Shown here piece by piece: positions 34,115 to 42,430 of a DNA stretch of 47,421 bases. The position numbers were made by a program, and so were the translations under genes. Position 1 is the stretch's first letter, and every line of letters starts with the position of its first letter. Source of the stretch: JAQTNA01 sp043743785 (GTDB lineage: Bacteria; Pseudomonadota; Gammaproteobacteria; Burkholderiales; Rhodocyclaceae); the NCBI GenBank assembly GCA_043743785.1, contig JAYTVW010000120.1:1-47421 (forward strand). The letters run 5' to 3'. The notes below the pieces were generated by a model. The model worked only from the letters and a program-made list of their open reading frames with translations, ran no database searches and had not been told where the DNA came from.

Positions 34115-35620
34115 TCAGAACTGGAAGTAAAGAAACTCGGACGGCCTGGACAAGGCGAGCATGCACACTGTCGTCGCCAACCCAAGTCCGATGGCCCAAC
34201 CGGAATGCAAGGACCAGCGCAGGCGCCTTCCATCAACGGGCTCAAGCGCCGGAGCGAAACGCGCGTGCCACTCCTGGGTATTGGGTGGCATGAAGGAGAT
34301 CAAGGCTGCAAGCCCAACCCAGAACCAGGTAAGGATGAATTGGGAACCCCCTCCCAAGTAGAATCGAACTCCCAATCCCTCCAGAAGGGCCTTGCCCGGC
34401 CCCAGGCGATTAACGATCGCGTCCGGCAGTGCAACCCCGTGCAGGCCGACCATACCTGCCAGCAAATCCAGGGCAATCGAGAAACTCCCGGCCCGGAAGA
34501 ATACCCAAGCAACCGTGACCGCCAGAAAGGTTAGCCCGACCGCCAGAGGCTTCGGTAAGCGCATGTTGCCCGCCATGGTCGACCAGGCGTGATTTAGGCA
34601 AAGATAAACGCCATGTAGCCCGCCCCACAGGACAAAATTCCACCCAGCACCGTGCCATAGTCCTCCAAGGAGCATGGTCAACATCAGATTTCCATAGCGC
34701 CTGACACGACCTCGCCGGTTTCCACCAAGGGGAAGGTACAGGTAATCCCGCAGGAAACGTGACAAAGTCATATGCCAGCGACGCCAGAACTCGACTATGC
34801 TGGCAGCCTTGTAGGGCGACGCAAAATTGAGCGGCAACCTCACGCCAAACAGACGGGAAAGGCCAATGGCCATGTCCGAATAGCCGGAAAAATCGAAATA
34901 GAGCTGGAAGGAATAGGCCAGAGCGCCCCCCCAGGCCACCAGCAGACTCGGTTCTGTGGTGTGATCGAAGACGGCGCCAACATACGGAGCCAGATTGTCG
35001 GCAATCAGAACCTTCTTGACCAGACCAAACATAAAAATGCTGGAGCCAATAAGCGCATTGTTCAGCCTTGGCCGGTAGTTCCTGGCCTGGTCGAACTGCG
35101 GCATCATCTCGCTGTGATGCAACACCGGCCCGGCGATCAAATGGGGAAAGTAGGTGACAAACAACACGTAATGCAGGAAGCGGGTTTCGCGCACCTTGCC
35201 GCCCCAGGCATCCACCAAAAAAGCGATCTGGGTAAAGGTGAAGAAAGAAATGCCCAATGGAAGCACCACCTGGGGCACCCACCAATTTGCGCCGGCAAGC
35301 AGATTCACCGAAGAAACAACGAAGCCGGCGTACTTGAACCAGACCAGCAAACTCAGATCAAGGGTGATGGCGAGGGCAAGCAGCCGTCCCGCCGTCGGAC
35401 TACCCACGCGCTTGGCAATGGCACGACCAAACAGGTAATTGCCCAAAATGGACCCCAGCAGGAGTGGCAAATAGCGCACATCCCACCATGCATAGAATGC
35501 CAGTGATGCCAATGTCAGCCAAGCAGCCGCCAGCAAGGGCTTCCGCCCCCCCAGCAGGAAATAGCCAAACAATGCCAATGGCATAAAAAACAACAGGAAT
35601 TCGTAGGAATTAAACAGCAT
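34115..35620 (-). CDS. MBOAT O-acyltransferase (AlgI-like)
   Basis: 501 residues with about 11 membrane segments. YFDFSGYSDMAIG, FWRRWHMTLS (His283) and LLGGLWHGAGWNF (His323) are the conserved MBOAT/AlgI blocks with the candidate catalytic histidines. It passes acetyl groups from cytoplasmic donors to the periplasm for polysaccharide O-acetylation. It forms a two-gene unit with the SGNH-like protein, separated from the FemAB operon by a terminator at 35729-35758. Confidence 0.92.
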   Translation of the reverse strand: MLFNSYEFLLFFMPLALFGYFLLGGRKPLLAAAWLTLASLAFYAWWDVRYLPLLLGSILGNYLFGRAIAKRVGSPTAGRLLALAITLDLSLLVWFKYAGFVVSSVNLLAGANWWVPQVVLPLGISFFTFTQIAFLVDAWGGKVRETRFLHYVLFVTYFPHLIAGPVLHHSEMMPQFDQARNYRPRLNNALIGSSIFMFGLVKKVLIADNLAPYVGAVFDHTTEPSLLVAWGGALAYSFQLYFDFSGYSDMAIGLSRLFGVRLPLNFASPYKAASIVEFWRRWHMTLSRFLRDYLYLPLGGNRRGRVRRYGNLMLTMLLGGLWHGAGWNFVLWGGLHGVYLCLNHAWSTMAGNMRLPKPLAVGLTFLAVTVAWVFFRAGSFSIALDLLAGMVGLHGVALPDAIVNRLGPGKALLEGLGVRFYLGGGSQFILTWFWVGLAALISFMPPNTQEWHARFAPALEPVDGRRLRWSLHSGWAIGLGLATTVCMLALSRPSEFLYFQF

Positions 35621-35728
35621 GGCTTGAACTTCCCGTCAGAAAATAGAGCTGTTCTTCGCCATACGGACAGCCTCGACGCTGCGGCCAATCAGGCGCCACT
35701 GATGGATACATCCTGTGACCTGCCTGCT

Positions 35729-35758
35729 TCAAAAAAAGCGCCTGGACTGGCAAGCGCT
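35729..35758 (-). terminator. Intrinsic terminator of the export/FemAB operon
   Basis: Read on the minus strand: AGCGC (35758-35754), a 12-base loop, GCGCT (35741-35737), then a run of seven T (35737-35731). It starts about 30 bases after the FemAB stop (35787) and fits a Rho-independent terminator for the whole 44656-35787 transcript. The stem is short (5 bp). Confidence 0.6.
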
Positions 35759-35786
35759 ATCCATACGATACGGGTACGCACCCTAT

Positions 35787-36842
35787 TCACCCCAGGTTCC
35801 TGACGATGAACGGCCCAAGGAAGTTGGCGACGCCGATGGGCAGGCGACGCCAGGCTGCGATGAACAGCTTGTACTTGGGATTGGCGGGATTGTTCTGCGG
35901 CACCGCGTCCCGTGTGTATAGCCGGTATTCATAGGCCAGGGGCGCGGGTTCGAAACCCCAGTTCTTCTTGAAGGCGTAGGAGCCGGTGCCCAGCTTGCTG
36001 CGGCCATAGTCGAAGACCTTGCAGCCCTTTTCACAGGCCCGGCGCATGAGATCCCAGTACTTGAAATCGTTGGCCGCCAGATCCCGCGCCGCCTCCGCAT
36101 CCCCGGCGTAATAGGGGAATACCTCATCACGGAAATAGAAGCTGATGACGCCGCTGACCGGCGTGCCCGCCGGGTCCACCACGATCATCACTTCGCAATC
36201 GTCGCCAAATACCGCCTTCAGGCGCTGAAAATAGCGCTTGGGCATGGCTGGCGTGCCGTGGCGATGCACGTTGTCGGCAAACAGAGCGAAAAAGCGCTCC
36301 ACGTCGCCGTCCAGTTCGCTCCTTAGCCCGGCCTTGATACCCTTCCTAACCATGGCCCGCTGCTTCCTCGGGATGGCCAGCATGTTGTCTTCTTCTGCCG
36401 GCAGGATTTCCTTGCGGAAGGTGACATACAAGTCCTGATGAGGCCAATCCTCGTGCCGTGGCGCCACGTTGCGGTATTCCAGGTGGGCCACGCCCGCCGC
36501 CCGTGCCAGGCGCTCCGCTTCCGCTTCCAGGACCGGCACGGCGGCCGGGTCCGTGGCGGCCACGCCGCCATACACGCAGAACGGCAAGGAAGCCATGGAA
36601 TTGCCGAACAGCAGGCTCTTCACCTGGGCCAAAGGCAGAATACCGACGATTTCACCGGCCCGCTCCGCATAGAGGAACCAGGTACGGTGGCCGAGGGTGG
36701 ATTCGATAACTTCCTGCCAGCCGGCCCGGTGGCAAAAAGTGGCTTCCGGACAGTTGAATACGAACGCGTCCCAGCGTGCCCGGTCGCCCGCGGCCATGCA
36801 CTTGACGCGGAGAGTGGCGCCATTCAGGTCGTCGGGCTTCAC
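35787..36842 (-). CDS. FemAB-like protein, exosortase A-associated
   Basis: 351 residues from a GTG at 36842 that overlaps the deacetylase stop (GTGA), with GGAG upstream. A double GNAT-like fold with RKQRAMVRKGIKAG, ISFYFRDEVFPYYAG and FDYGRSKLGTGSYAFKKNWGFEP matches the PEP-CTERM-associated FemAB family (TIGR03019). FemAB proteins are peptidyl or aminoacyl transferases; the substrate in XrtA loci is unknown. The open frame extends to 37115, but that part overlaps the deacetylase. Last gene of the export operon. Confidence 0.92.
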   Translation of the reverse strand: MKPDDLNGATLRVKCMAAGDRARWDAFVFNCPEATFCHRAGWQEVIESTLGHRTWFLYAERAGEIVGILPLAQVKSLLFGNSMASLPFCVYGGVAATDPAAVPVLEAEAERLARAAGVAHLEYRNVAPRHEDWPHQDLYVTFRKEILPAEEDNMLAIPRKQRAMVRKGIKAGLRSELDGDVERFFALFADNVHRHGTPAMPKRYFQRLKAVFGDDCEVMIVVDPAGTPVSGVISFYFRDEVFPYYAGDAEAARDLAANDFKYWDLMRRACEKGCKVFDYGRSKLGTGSYAFKKNWGFEPAPLAYEYRLYTRDAVPQNNPANPKYKLFIAAWRRLPIGVANFLGPFIVRNLG

Positions 36843-37684
36843 GGTTTTGGCTCCAGGAAGACATGGTCCACCCGATCCCAGGCAAAATCTTTCATCAAAC
36901 GTCGCAGCTTTGTTTCCATGTGCTCGAGGTTCACGTAATGGCGGAAGCGCGTCTTGGCAGAAACGCCGGGCACCCGGGGCTGCCCCGGGTCGATCTCCCA
37001 GGGATGGAAATAGAACATGGTGGCCTGTCCGTCCGTCCGGTTCACTTCCCGGATGGCCCAGCGCGACAGGGCATAAGGCAGGAGGCGGAACCAGCCGCCC
37101 CCGGAGGCGGGCCAATTGCGACCGCCCCGGCGCAGGGTGGTCGGCGGAATTTCCAAGAGGCCGTTGTCCCGCAGATGGGCGAAACGGGGCGCATCCGGCA
37201 TGCCGTAATGATCGTGGGCCACCGGATAGATACTGGAAGAGTAGTCATAACCGGCCTCCCGCAGCACATCCAGCGCCCACAGGTTGTCGGCACCGATGGA
37301 GAAGCTCGGTGCCCGGTAGCCTTTCACCGCCACGCCGCCCAGATCCTCCAGCAGCCCCTTGGCACGCCGCACGTCTTCCAGGAAAACGCTGGCTGACTGG
37401 TCGCTGACGCGCTCATGACCGTAGCCGTGGCTGGCCAGTTCGTGGCCTGCGGCGACAATGCGCTGCACCACGCCGGGATGCCGCTCGGCGATCCAGCCGA
37501 GAGTGAAGAAGGTGGCCACCACGCTATGGTCATCGAGCATGGCCAGGATGCGATCCACGTTCTTCTCGACGCGGCAGGCTATGCCCTCCCAGTCGCCCCG
37601 CGGAATATGCGGCGCGAGCGCGGAAACCTGAAAATAGTCTTCGACGTCGATGGAAAGGGCGTTGACCCGCCTCGCAACGTTCAC
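36839..37684 (-). CDS. NodB-type polysaccharide deacetylase, exosortase A-associated
   Basis: 281 residues from GTG 37684, overlapping the epimerase stop (GTGA). ALSIDVEDYFQ (Asp13, Asp16) and SHGYGHERV (His86, His90) form the metal site, and YRAPSFSIG and FYFHPWEID are later family blocks; matches TIGR03006. It deacetylates sugars of the polysaccharide. The open frame runs upstream to 38038, but that stretch is Gly/His/Arg-rich shadow of the epimerase gene. A second, different deacetylase ends the xrtA operon at 21948. Confidence 0.92.
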   Translation of the reverse strand: MNVARRVNALSIDVEDYFQVSALAPHIPRGDWEGIACRVEKNVDRILAMLDDHSVVATFFTLGWIAERHPGVVQRIVAAGHELASHGYGHERVSDQSASVFLEDVRRAKGLLEDLGGVAVKGYRAPSFSIGADNLWALDVLREAGYDYSSSIYPVAHDHYGMPDAPRFAHLRDNGLLEIPPTTLRRGGRNWPASGGGWFRLLPYALSRWAIREVNRTDGQATMFYFHPWEIDPGQPRVPGVSAKTRFRHYVNLEHMETKLRRLMKDFAWDRVDHVFLEPKP

Positions 37685-38838
37685 GCCGCCACCTGGCGCT
37701 GCAACAACCAACCGGCCAGGTGGGCGGCGATACGGGTGGCGGCCTGTCCATCCCAGTATTCCGGGGTGCGGCCGCGCTTGCCACCGCCGGCCAGAATTTC
37801 GTCCACCGCAGCGATGATGACGCCGCGATCCACCCCGGCCAGGGTATTGGTGCCTTGTTCTATGGTGATGGGCCGCTCGGTGTTTTCCCGCAGGGTGATG
37901 CAGGGCACGGCCAGGGCCGTGGTTTCCTCCTGGATGCCCCCGGAATCCGTCAACACCACCGTGGCCCCGGCCATGAGGCCCAGCATCTCCAGGTAGCCCT
38001 GGGGTGGCAGGCAGATGAAGCCCGGCGCCGCGAAACATTCCCCCAGACCGAAGCGGTCCGCGTTGTTCTTGGTGCGCGGATGCAGCGCAAAAACCAGCGG
38101 CAGCTTCTCGCTCACTTCCCGCAGCGTCATCAGCAGGGCTTTCAGATTCTCCGGGTCATCGACATTCGACGGTCTGTGCAGCGTGACGACGCCGAAACCC
38201 TTGGGATGATCCAGCAAGGCCCCGTCCATGCCACCCCGGCGCAGGGTTTCCGTGGGTGGCACGGCAAATTCCCGGTTGGCCAGCAGGGAATCAATCATGA
38301 CATTGCCGACGAACTCGACACGGCTCGAAGGAATGCCTTCCCGCTGCAGGTTGCCCAGGGCCGAGCGCTCCGTGGTGTACAGGATGTCGGAGAGCTGGTC
38401 CGTGAGTATGCGGTTGATTTCCTCCGGCATGGCCCGGTCGTAACTGCGCAGGCCAGCTTCCACGTGCACCACCGGGATACCCTTCTTGGTCGCCACCAGG
38501 CTGCAGGCCAGGGTGGAATTCACGTCCCCCACCACCAGCACGGCGGAGGGTTTGTGCTCATCCACCACCGGCTCGAAGCGCCGCATGATTTCGGCGGTCT
38601 GCACGGCGTGGGTGCCGGAACCGACTTCCAGGTTCAGGTCCGGTTGCGGCATCCTCAGGTCGGCGAACAGGCGGTCGTTCATGGCCGCATCGTAGTGCTG
38701 GCCGGTATGCACCAGCAGCACCGGCAGGCCGATTTCCTTGAAGGCTGCCACGATGGGCGCCATCTTCATATAGTTGGGGCGAGCCCCCACGACACAGATT
38801 ACCGGTCCCAACATCGCCAGGTTTTCCCGATTCGTCAT
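37681..38838 (-). CDS. wecB: UDP-N-acetylglucosamine 2-epimerase (non-hydrolysing)
   Basis: 385 residues. VVGARPNYMKMAPIV, HTGQHYD, GDVNSTLACSLVA, HVEAGLRSYDR, LHRPSNVD and TDSGGIQEETTALAVPC are intact. It supplies UDP-ManNAc. It belongs to the conserved XrtA export operon, between the ATPase (four-base overlap) and the NodB deacetylase. It differs in its N-terminus and active-site loops from the cassette copy at 14960, so it is a paralogue rather than a recent duplicate. Confidence 0.93.
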   Translation of the reverse strand: MTNRENLAMLGPVICVVGARPNYMKMAPIVAAFKEIGLPVLLVHTGQHYDAAMNDRLFADLRMPQPDLNLEVGSGTHAVQTAEIMRRFEPVVDEHKPSAVLVVGDVNSTLACSLVATKKGIPVVHVEAGLRSYDRAMPEEINRILTDQLSDILYTTERSALGNLQREGIPSSRVEFVGNVMIDSLLANREFAVPPTETLRRGGMDGALLDHPKGFGVVTLHRPSNVDDPENLKALLMTLREVSEKLPLVFALHPRTKNNADRFGLGECFAAPGFICLPPQGYLEMLGLMAGATVVLTDSGGIQEETTALAVPCITLRENTERPITIEQGTNTLAGVDRGVIIAAVDEILAGGGKRGRTPEYWDGQAATRIAAHLAGWLLQRQVAA

Positions 38839-39875
38839 TGCGCAATATCCTCTTTACCTGTCGCCAGCTTCAATTCGCTGTTTACGCCCAGCAATCGTGA
38901 GCGCACTTCGGCCATTTCCAGTTCCAGCCTGGCCAAGCGGCTTTCCAGCAGGGCCGCCTCGGCGGAAAATCCGCCCTGGCTGACCGCCCCGCCGGGTACC
39001 GGGGGCGTCATTCTACCCCGGGGCGCGGCAGCCGGTAGCTGGTATGAGGCCAGCGCCTCGCCCCCCGCCTCTTCGGTCATCTCCTGGGTCACTTCGTCCA
39101 CCTCGGCAGCCGCAAAACTTTCCTTGCCGGCCAGGAAGCCCGACAGCAACAGTCGATCACACAGGGTATTGATGCGCCGCGGCACGCCCCCTGTGAAGTC
39201 GAAGATGGCCTGGAAGGCGTCCTGCAGGAAGCCGGGGCTGCCCTTCCAGCCCACATGGGTCAGGCGGTGCTCGATATAGGCCCGGGTTTCTTCCAGGTCG
39301 AGGGGGCCCAGGTGGTAGGAAGCCAGAACCCGCTGGCGCAACTGCAGCATCTCCGCCGTACGCATGGTTTCCCGGAATTCCGGCTGGCCAATGAGAAAGC
39401 TCTGCAACAGGGAATGCTCGCCGATCTGGAAATTCGACAGCATGCGTAGTTCCTCCAGCGCTCGCGGCGTGAGGTTTTGCGCCTCGTCCACCAAGAGCAG
39501 CACGCGCTTGCCTTTGGCCGCCACGGACACCAGGAACATTTCCAGCGCCAGCAGCATGTCGGCCTTCTCCTGGCCCTTGTTGGGCAAGCCAAAGGCCGCC
39601 GACACCAGGCGCAGAATGTCGTCCGCATCCAACTGGGTACTCACCAGCTGCCCTGCCACAATCTTGTCCGGATCGAGTTTCTGCAGCAGGCTGCGCACCA
39701 GCGTTGTCTTGCCCGCCCCCACATCCCCTGTGATAACAATAAAGCCTTCACTCTGGTGGATGCCGTATTCCAGGTAGGCCATGGCGCGCCGATGTCCCCG
39801 GCTGCCGAAATAGAAGGACGGGTCCGGGTTGAGCTGAAAAGGCTTGGCGGTCAGTCCGTAGAAAGTCTCGTACAT
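38835..39875 (-). CDS. AAA-type ATPase, XrtA/PEP-CTERM locus
   Basis: 346 residues, start ATG 39875 (MYETFYGLTAKPFQLNPDP). Walker A GDVGAGKTT (50-58), Walker B LLLVDEAQNL (Asp130, Glu131) and GGVPRRINTLCDR show an ExeA-like ATPase of the PEP-CTERM subfamily (TIGR03015). The C-terminal tail has a short coiled coil (about 305-335). It is probably involved in assembly or regulation of export. An extra 27 open residues upstream overlap the barrel gene and are excluded. Confidence 0.93.
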   Translation of the reverse strand: MYETFYGLTAKPFQLNPDPSFYFGSRGHRRAMAYLEYGIHQSEGFIVITGDVGAGKTTLVRSLLQKLDPDKIVAGQLVSTQLDADDILRLVSAAFGLPNKGQEKADMLLALEMFLVSVAAKGKRVLLLVDEAQNLTPRALEELRMLSNFQIGEHSLLQSFLIGQPEFRETMRTAEMLQLRQRVLASYHLGPLDLEETRAYIEHRLTHVGWKGSPGFLQDAFQAIFDFTGGVPRRINTLCDRLLLSGFLAGKESFAAAEVDEVTQEMTEEAGGEALASYQLPAAAPRGRMTPPVPGGAVSQGGFSAEAALLESRLARLELEMAEVRSRLLGVNSELKLATGKEDIAQ

Positions 39876-39882
39876 GGCAGGC

Positions 39883-41454
39883 TCAGTAGGTGTAGCCGAG
39901 AGTGGCAATGGCTGCGTGCTCGCGGTAAGGAAGGACGGTGCCGGCCGTAACGGCATTCAGGGTATGCCGAAGGCTCAACGACCCCAGCAGCTTCTGGGTC
40001 AACTGGGTGCTCCACAGCAAGTTCAGGGCGGTATAGGTCGTATCGCTGGCGGCAACCCCGGGGCTGGAATTGCGGGAACGAGACACGCTGCTCGTCAGGT
40101 TGGAGAAGGGCGTGAGCTTGAAGGCCCAATTGAGCGAGAAACTGCGCTGCAGAATGAGGGAACTGGAGGCCAGGATGTCGCTGGCCGCAGCAATCGCCGA
40201 ATCATTCCGGCTGTCGGAGCGGGAAGCCGTCAGACTCACTGTGTTTCGCACGCCAGTGAGTACCAGGGACCCCTGCAGGCTGCGCTGGATATAGCTGGTA
40301 TTGGAAATGAACGGCAGCTGGGCAAAGGCGCTCGTACCAAGCAACTGGACGGCCAATGGGGAGCACTGTTCCACCGGCAAAAACGGCAGGCACTGCTGGA
40401 GGAATGTGTTGTATGTCGGGCTGAATCCGGTCGTAATGCCCTGAGTGGAGGTCGTATTGGAACTTCGGCTGTAGGACAACTGAAAAGCACTGCGCGGCAT
40501 GCGATGGCTGAACGAAACCTGGGCAGTGGGTCCATACACGTGATACTCCCGGGCCAAGTCGAGGCTGGTCCGCTCGCTCACCGTCCAGTGCATATTGATG
40601 CCCTTGGCCACACCGGACTGGCCGGTCAGAGAGTAATTGTTACTTTCACGACTAACGAAGGCGGAAAAATTCAGATGGGCGTCCGCATTCAGGTAGGCCG
40701 TGGCACGAACACTACGGGTCGTCGTATCCGCCTGATTCGCATAGGCGGTGGAAGCACTACTGAAGTCCGCACCAAAGTTGAACAGGCGGGACGAATTACC
40801 CCACTTGAGCCCGCCACTGAAGGTACGGCCACGGCTGTTACTGGCGAGGGTCGAGTCCGTACTGGTCTGTGAATTCAGGTAGCGCAGGCTGTAGGACAGG
40901 TCAGCCCCCAGCATTCCCTGGATATTGGGTGTCAGGGAGAAGTTCCGTACGGTGCTGCGGTTGCTGTCGATGTTTGCGAGGCTGGTGTTCTGCCCGGCGA
41001 AAGGCGAGGTGTTCTGCTGTGAAATCGAGGCGATGCCATCCACAAAAAGCCATTTATCGATGACTTCCAGCTTGCCGGTCGAGTTGAGTGTGGTGTCGGA
41101 GTGCTTGGCGGATGTGCCATTGGCGTACTGCAGGCCGTGGCAACTTGCATCGAGATTCAAACCCAGGCGCCCGCCGGTGCTGCTGAGATGCACGCTGGGA
41201 CTCACATCGGTGACCATTTCATGGCGTTCGCTGCCGGCGGCCGCCAGGGCAATATTGTCCGACCAGGTCTCGGAAACCTGAAGCCCGGCCGAGGTATTCC
41301 AGTTCGCCCCCTGGGCAGAGAGGGCGAGCAGCAGCGCCCCACCGGCACCCAGCCACCGGACACGTCCGGTAACCACCCGAGGACGGCTGGGCCGTACCTC
41401 ATGCCTGGAATATGCGCCAAGGCAAACCGGCCGGCGGCTAGGCGCTTTCGCCAT
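39883..41454 (-). CDS. Outer-membrane beta-barrel protein, XrtA locus
   Basis: About 523 residues from ATG 41454; ATGs at 41463, 41472 and 41481 are alternatives, all overlapping the kinase 3' end. A long signal sequence (basic region, then WLGAGGALLLALSAQGA) precedes a Ser/Asn/Thr-rich mature protein full of alternating hydrophobic strands and ending LGYTY with a C-terminal aromatic, typical of outer-membrane barrels. It matches the PEP-CTERM-locus family TIGR03016 (EpsL-like). It likely forms the outer-membrane pore or secretin-like conduit for the polysaccharide. Confidence 0.85.
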   Translation of the reverse strand: MAKAPSRRPVCLGAYSRHEVRPSRPRVVTGRVRWLGAGGALLLALSAQGANWNTSAGLQVSETWSDNIALAAAGSERHEMVTDVSPSVHLSSTGGRLGLNLDASCHGLQYANGTSAKHSDTTLNSTGKLEVIDKWLFVDGIASISQQNTSPFAGQNTSLANIDSNRSTVRNFSLTPNIQGMLGADLSYSLRYLNSQTSTDSTLASNSRGRTFSGGLKWGNSSRLFNFGADFSSASTAYANQADTTTRSVRATAYLNADAHLNFSAFVSRESNNYSLTGQSGVAKGINMHWTVSERTSLDLAREYHVYGPTAQVSFSHRMPRSAFQLSYSRSSNTTSTQGITTGFSPTYNTFLQQCLPFLPVEQCSPLAVQLLGTSAFAQLPFISNTSYIQRSLQGSLVLTGVRNTVSLTASRSDSRNDSAIAAASDILASSSLILQRSFSLNWAFKLTPFSNLTSSVSRSRNSSPGVAASDTTYTALNLLWSTQLTQKLLGSLSLRHTLNAVTAGTVLPYREHAAIATLGYTY

Positions 41455-42421
41455 TTCCGCCATAAGCGCCATAACCCCCATAGTAGCCGTAATAGTCGTA
41501 ATAGCCCCCGGCGCTGGGACTGGACACCTTGTTCAGCATCATCATGACCACCGGGCATTCCTCGATGCTCGCCAGGGCCTGCTTGACCACGCCTTGCGCG
41601 GTGGAACCCGCTGCCACCACCATGACAATCTGGCCCATGTGGGTGGCCAGTACCGGCGCCTCGGTCGTCACCAGCAAGGGCGGCGAATCGAAAATAATGA
41701 TCCGGTCGGCGTAGCGGGTGGCCATCTCCGCCAGCAGGCGGTTCATGGCTTCGGAGGCCAGCAATTCCGTGGCCCGCTTGGCGGCGGAACCGACAGGAAC
41801 GATGGTGAATTTCTCGATATTGGTCTTGAGCATCACGTCGCTCAAGTCCAGATCATCGTCCAGCAGCACATCCATCAAACCCCGGGCCGCCGGCAAGCCC
41901 AGCACATTCAACACGGAAGGCCGGGACACGTCCGCATCGATGAGCAAAACGGTATTGTCCAGCTCCATGGCGATGCTCATGGCCAGGTTGATGGCGGTGA
42001 AAGTTTTTCCTTCGCCGGGCACCGAACTGGTCACCATAATGAGGTTGCCGTTGTGCACAGGTGCGGCTCCCTTGCCCTGGGCATTGCTGAGCAGGGGGCG
42101 CTTGATGACACGAAACTCGTCCGCCAACTGCGAACGGGGGGAGTCCGGCGTCACGATGCCCTTCGCTGCCAGTTGCGCCAGATCCAGTTCGACCACCCGA
42201 GAGGATTCAATCCGCTGGGGCGCCGCTCCACCCTCCCCCGGCACCGATGCCACCACCTCTTCCACAAGAGCGATTTCCGCATGCTGCGGCTGGACGACTT
42301 GGACAGGCGACACTGCCGCCCGATGCACAAGGGGCGGATCATCCGGACGGGACGGCGCGGCATCGACGCCCGCCTGACGCAGTTGCTGAAGTCGCTTGGC
42401 CGCCTCTTCAATGATGCTCAC
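41438..42421 (-). CDS. Tyrosine autokinase, XrtA-associated (BY-kinase)
   Basis: 327 residues from GTG 42421 with AGGAG upstream. Walker A TSSVPGEGKT (131-140), Walker A' LLIDADVSRPS (159-169) and Walker B IIFDSPP are those of bacterial tyrosine kinases; matches TIGR03018. The C-terminal tail (307-322) has eight tyrosines separated mainly by glycine, the autophosphorylation cluster. The N-terminal ~100 residues form a linker to the chain-length protein, its activator, encoded just upstream. The gene overlaps the next gene's start region. Confidence 0.93.
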   Translation of the reverse strand: MSIIEEAAKRLQQLRQAGVDAAPSRPDDPPLVHRAAVSPVQVVQPQHAEIALVEEVVASVPGEGGAAPQRIESSRVVELDLAQLAAKGIVTPDSPRSQLADEFRVIKRPLLSNAQGKGAAPVHNGNLIMVTSSVPGEGKTFTAINLAMSIAMELDNTVLLIDADVSRPSVLNVLGLPAARGLMDVLLDDDLDLSDVMLKTNIEKFTIVPVGSAAKRATELLASEAMNRLLAEMATRYADRIIIFDSPPLLVTTEAPVLATHMGQIVMVVAAGSTAQGVVKQALASIEECPVVMMMLNKVSSPSAGGYYDYYGYYGGYGAYGGNGESA

Positions 42422-42430
42422 CGGACTCTC

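Noticed and set aside
37720..39279. 519-codon plus-strand open frame
   Set aside because: Antisense to the epimerase and ATPase genes, which carry intact motifs.
42000..42250. Second Walker-like SVPGEGG at residues 59-65 of the tyrosine kinase
   Set aside because: It lacks the Lys-Thr of a P-loop and lies in the linker; the true Walker A is at residues 131-140.
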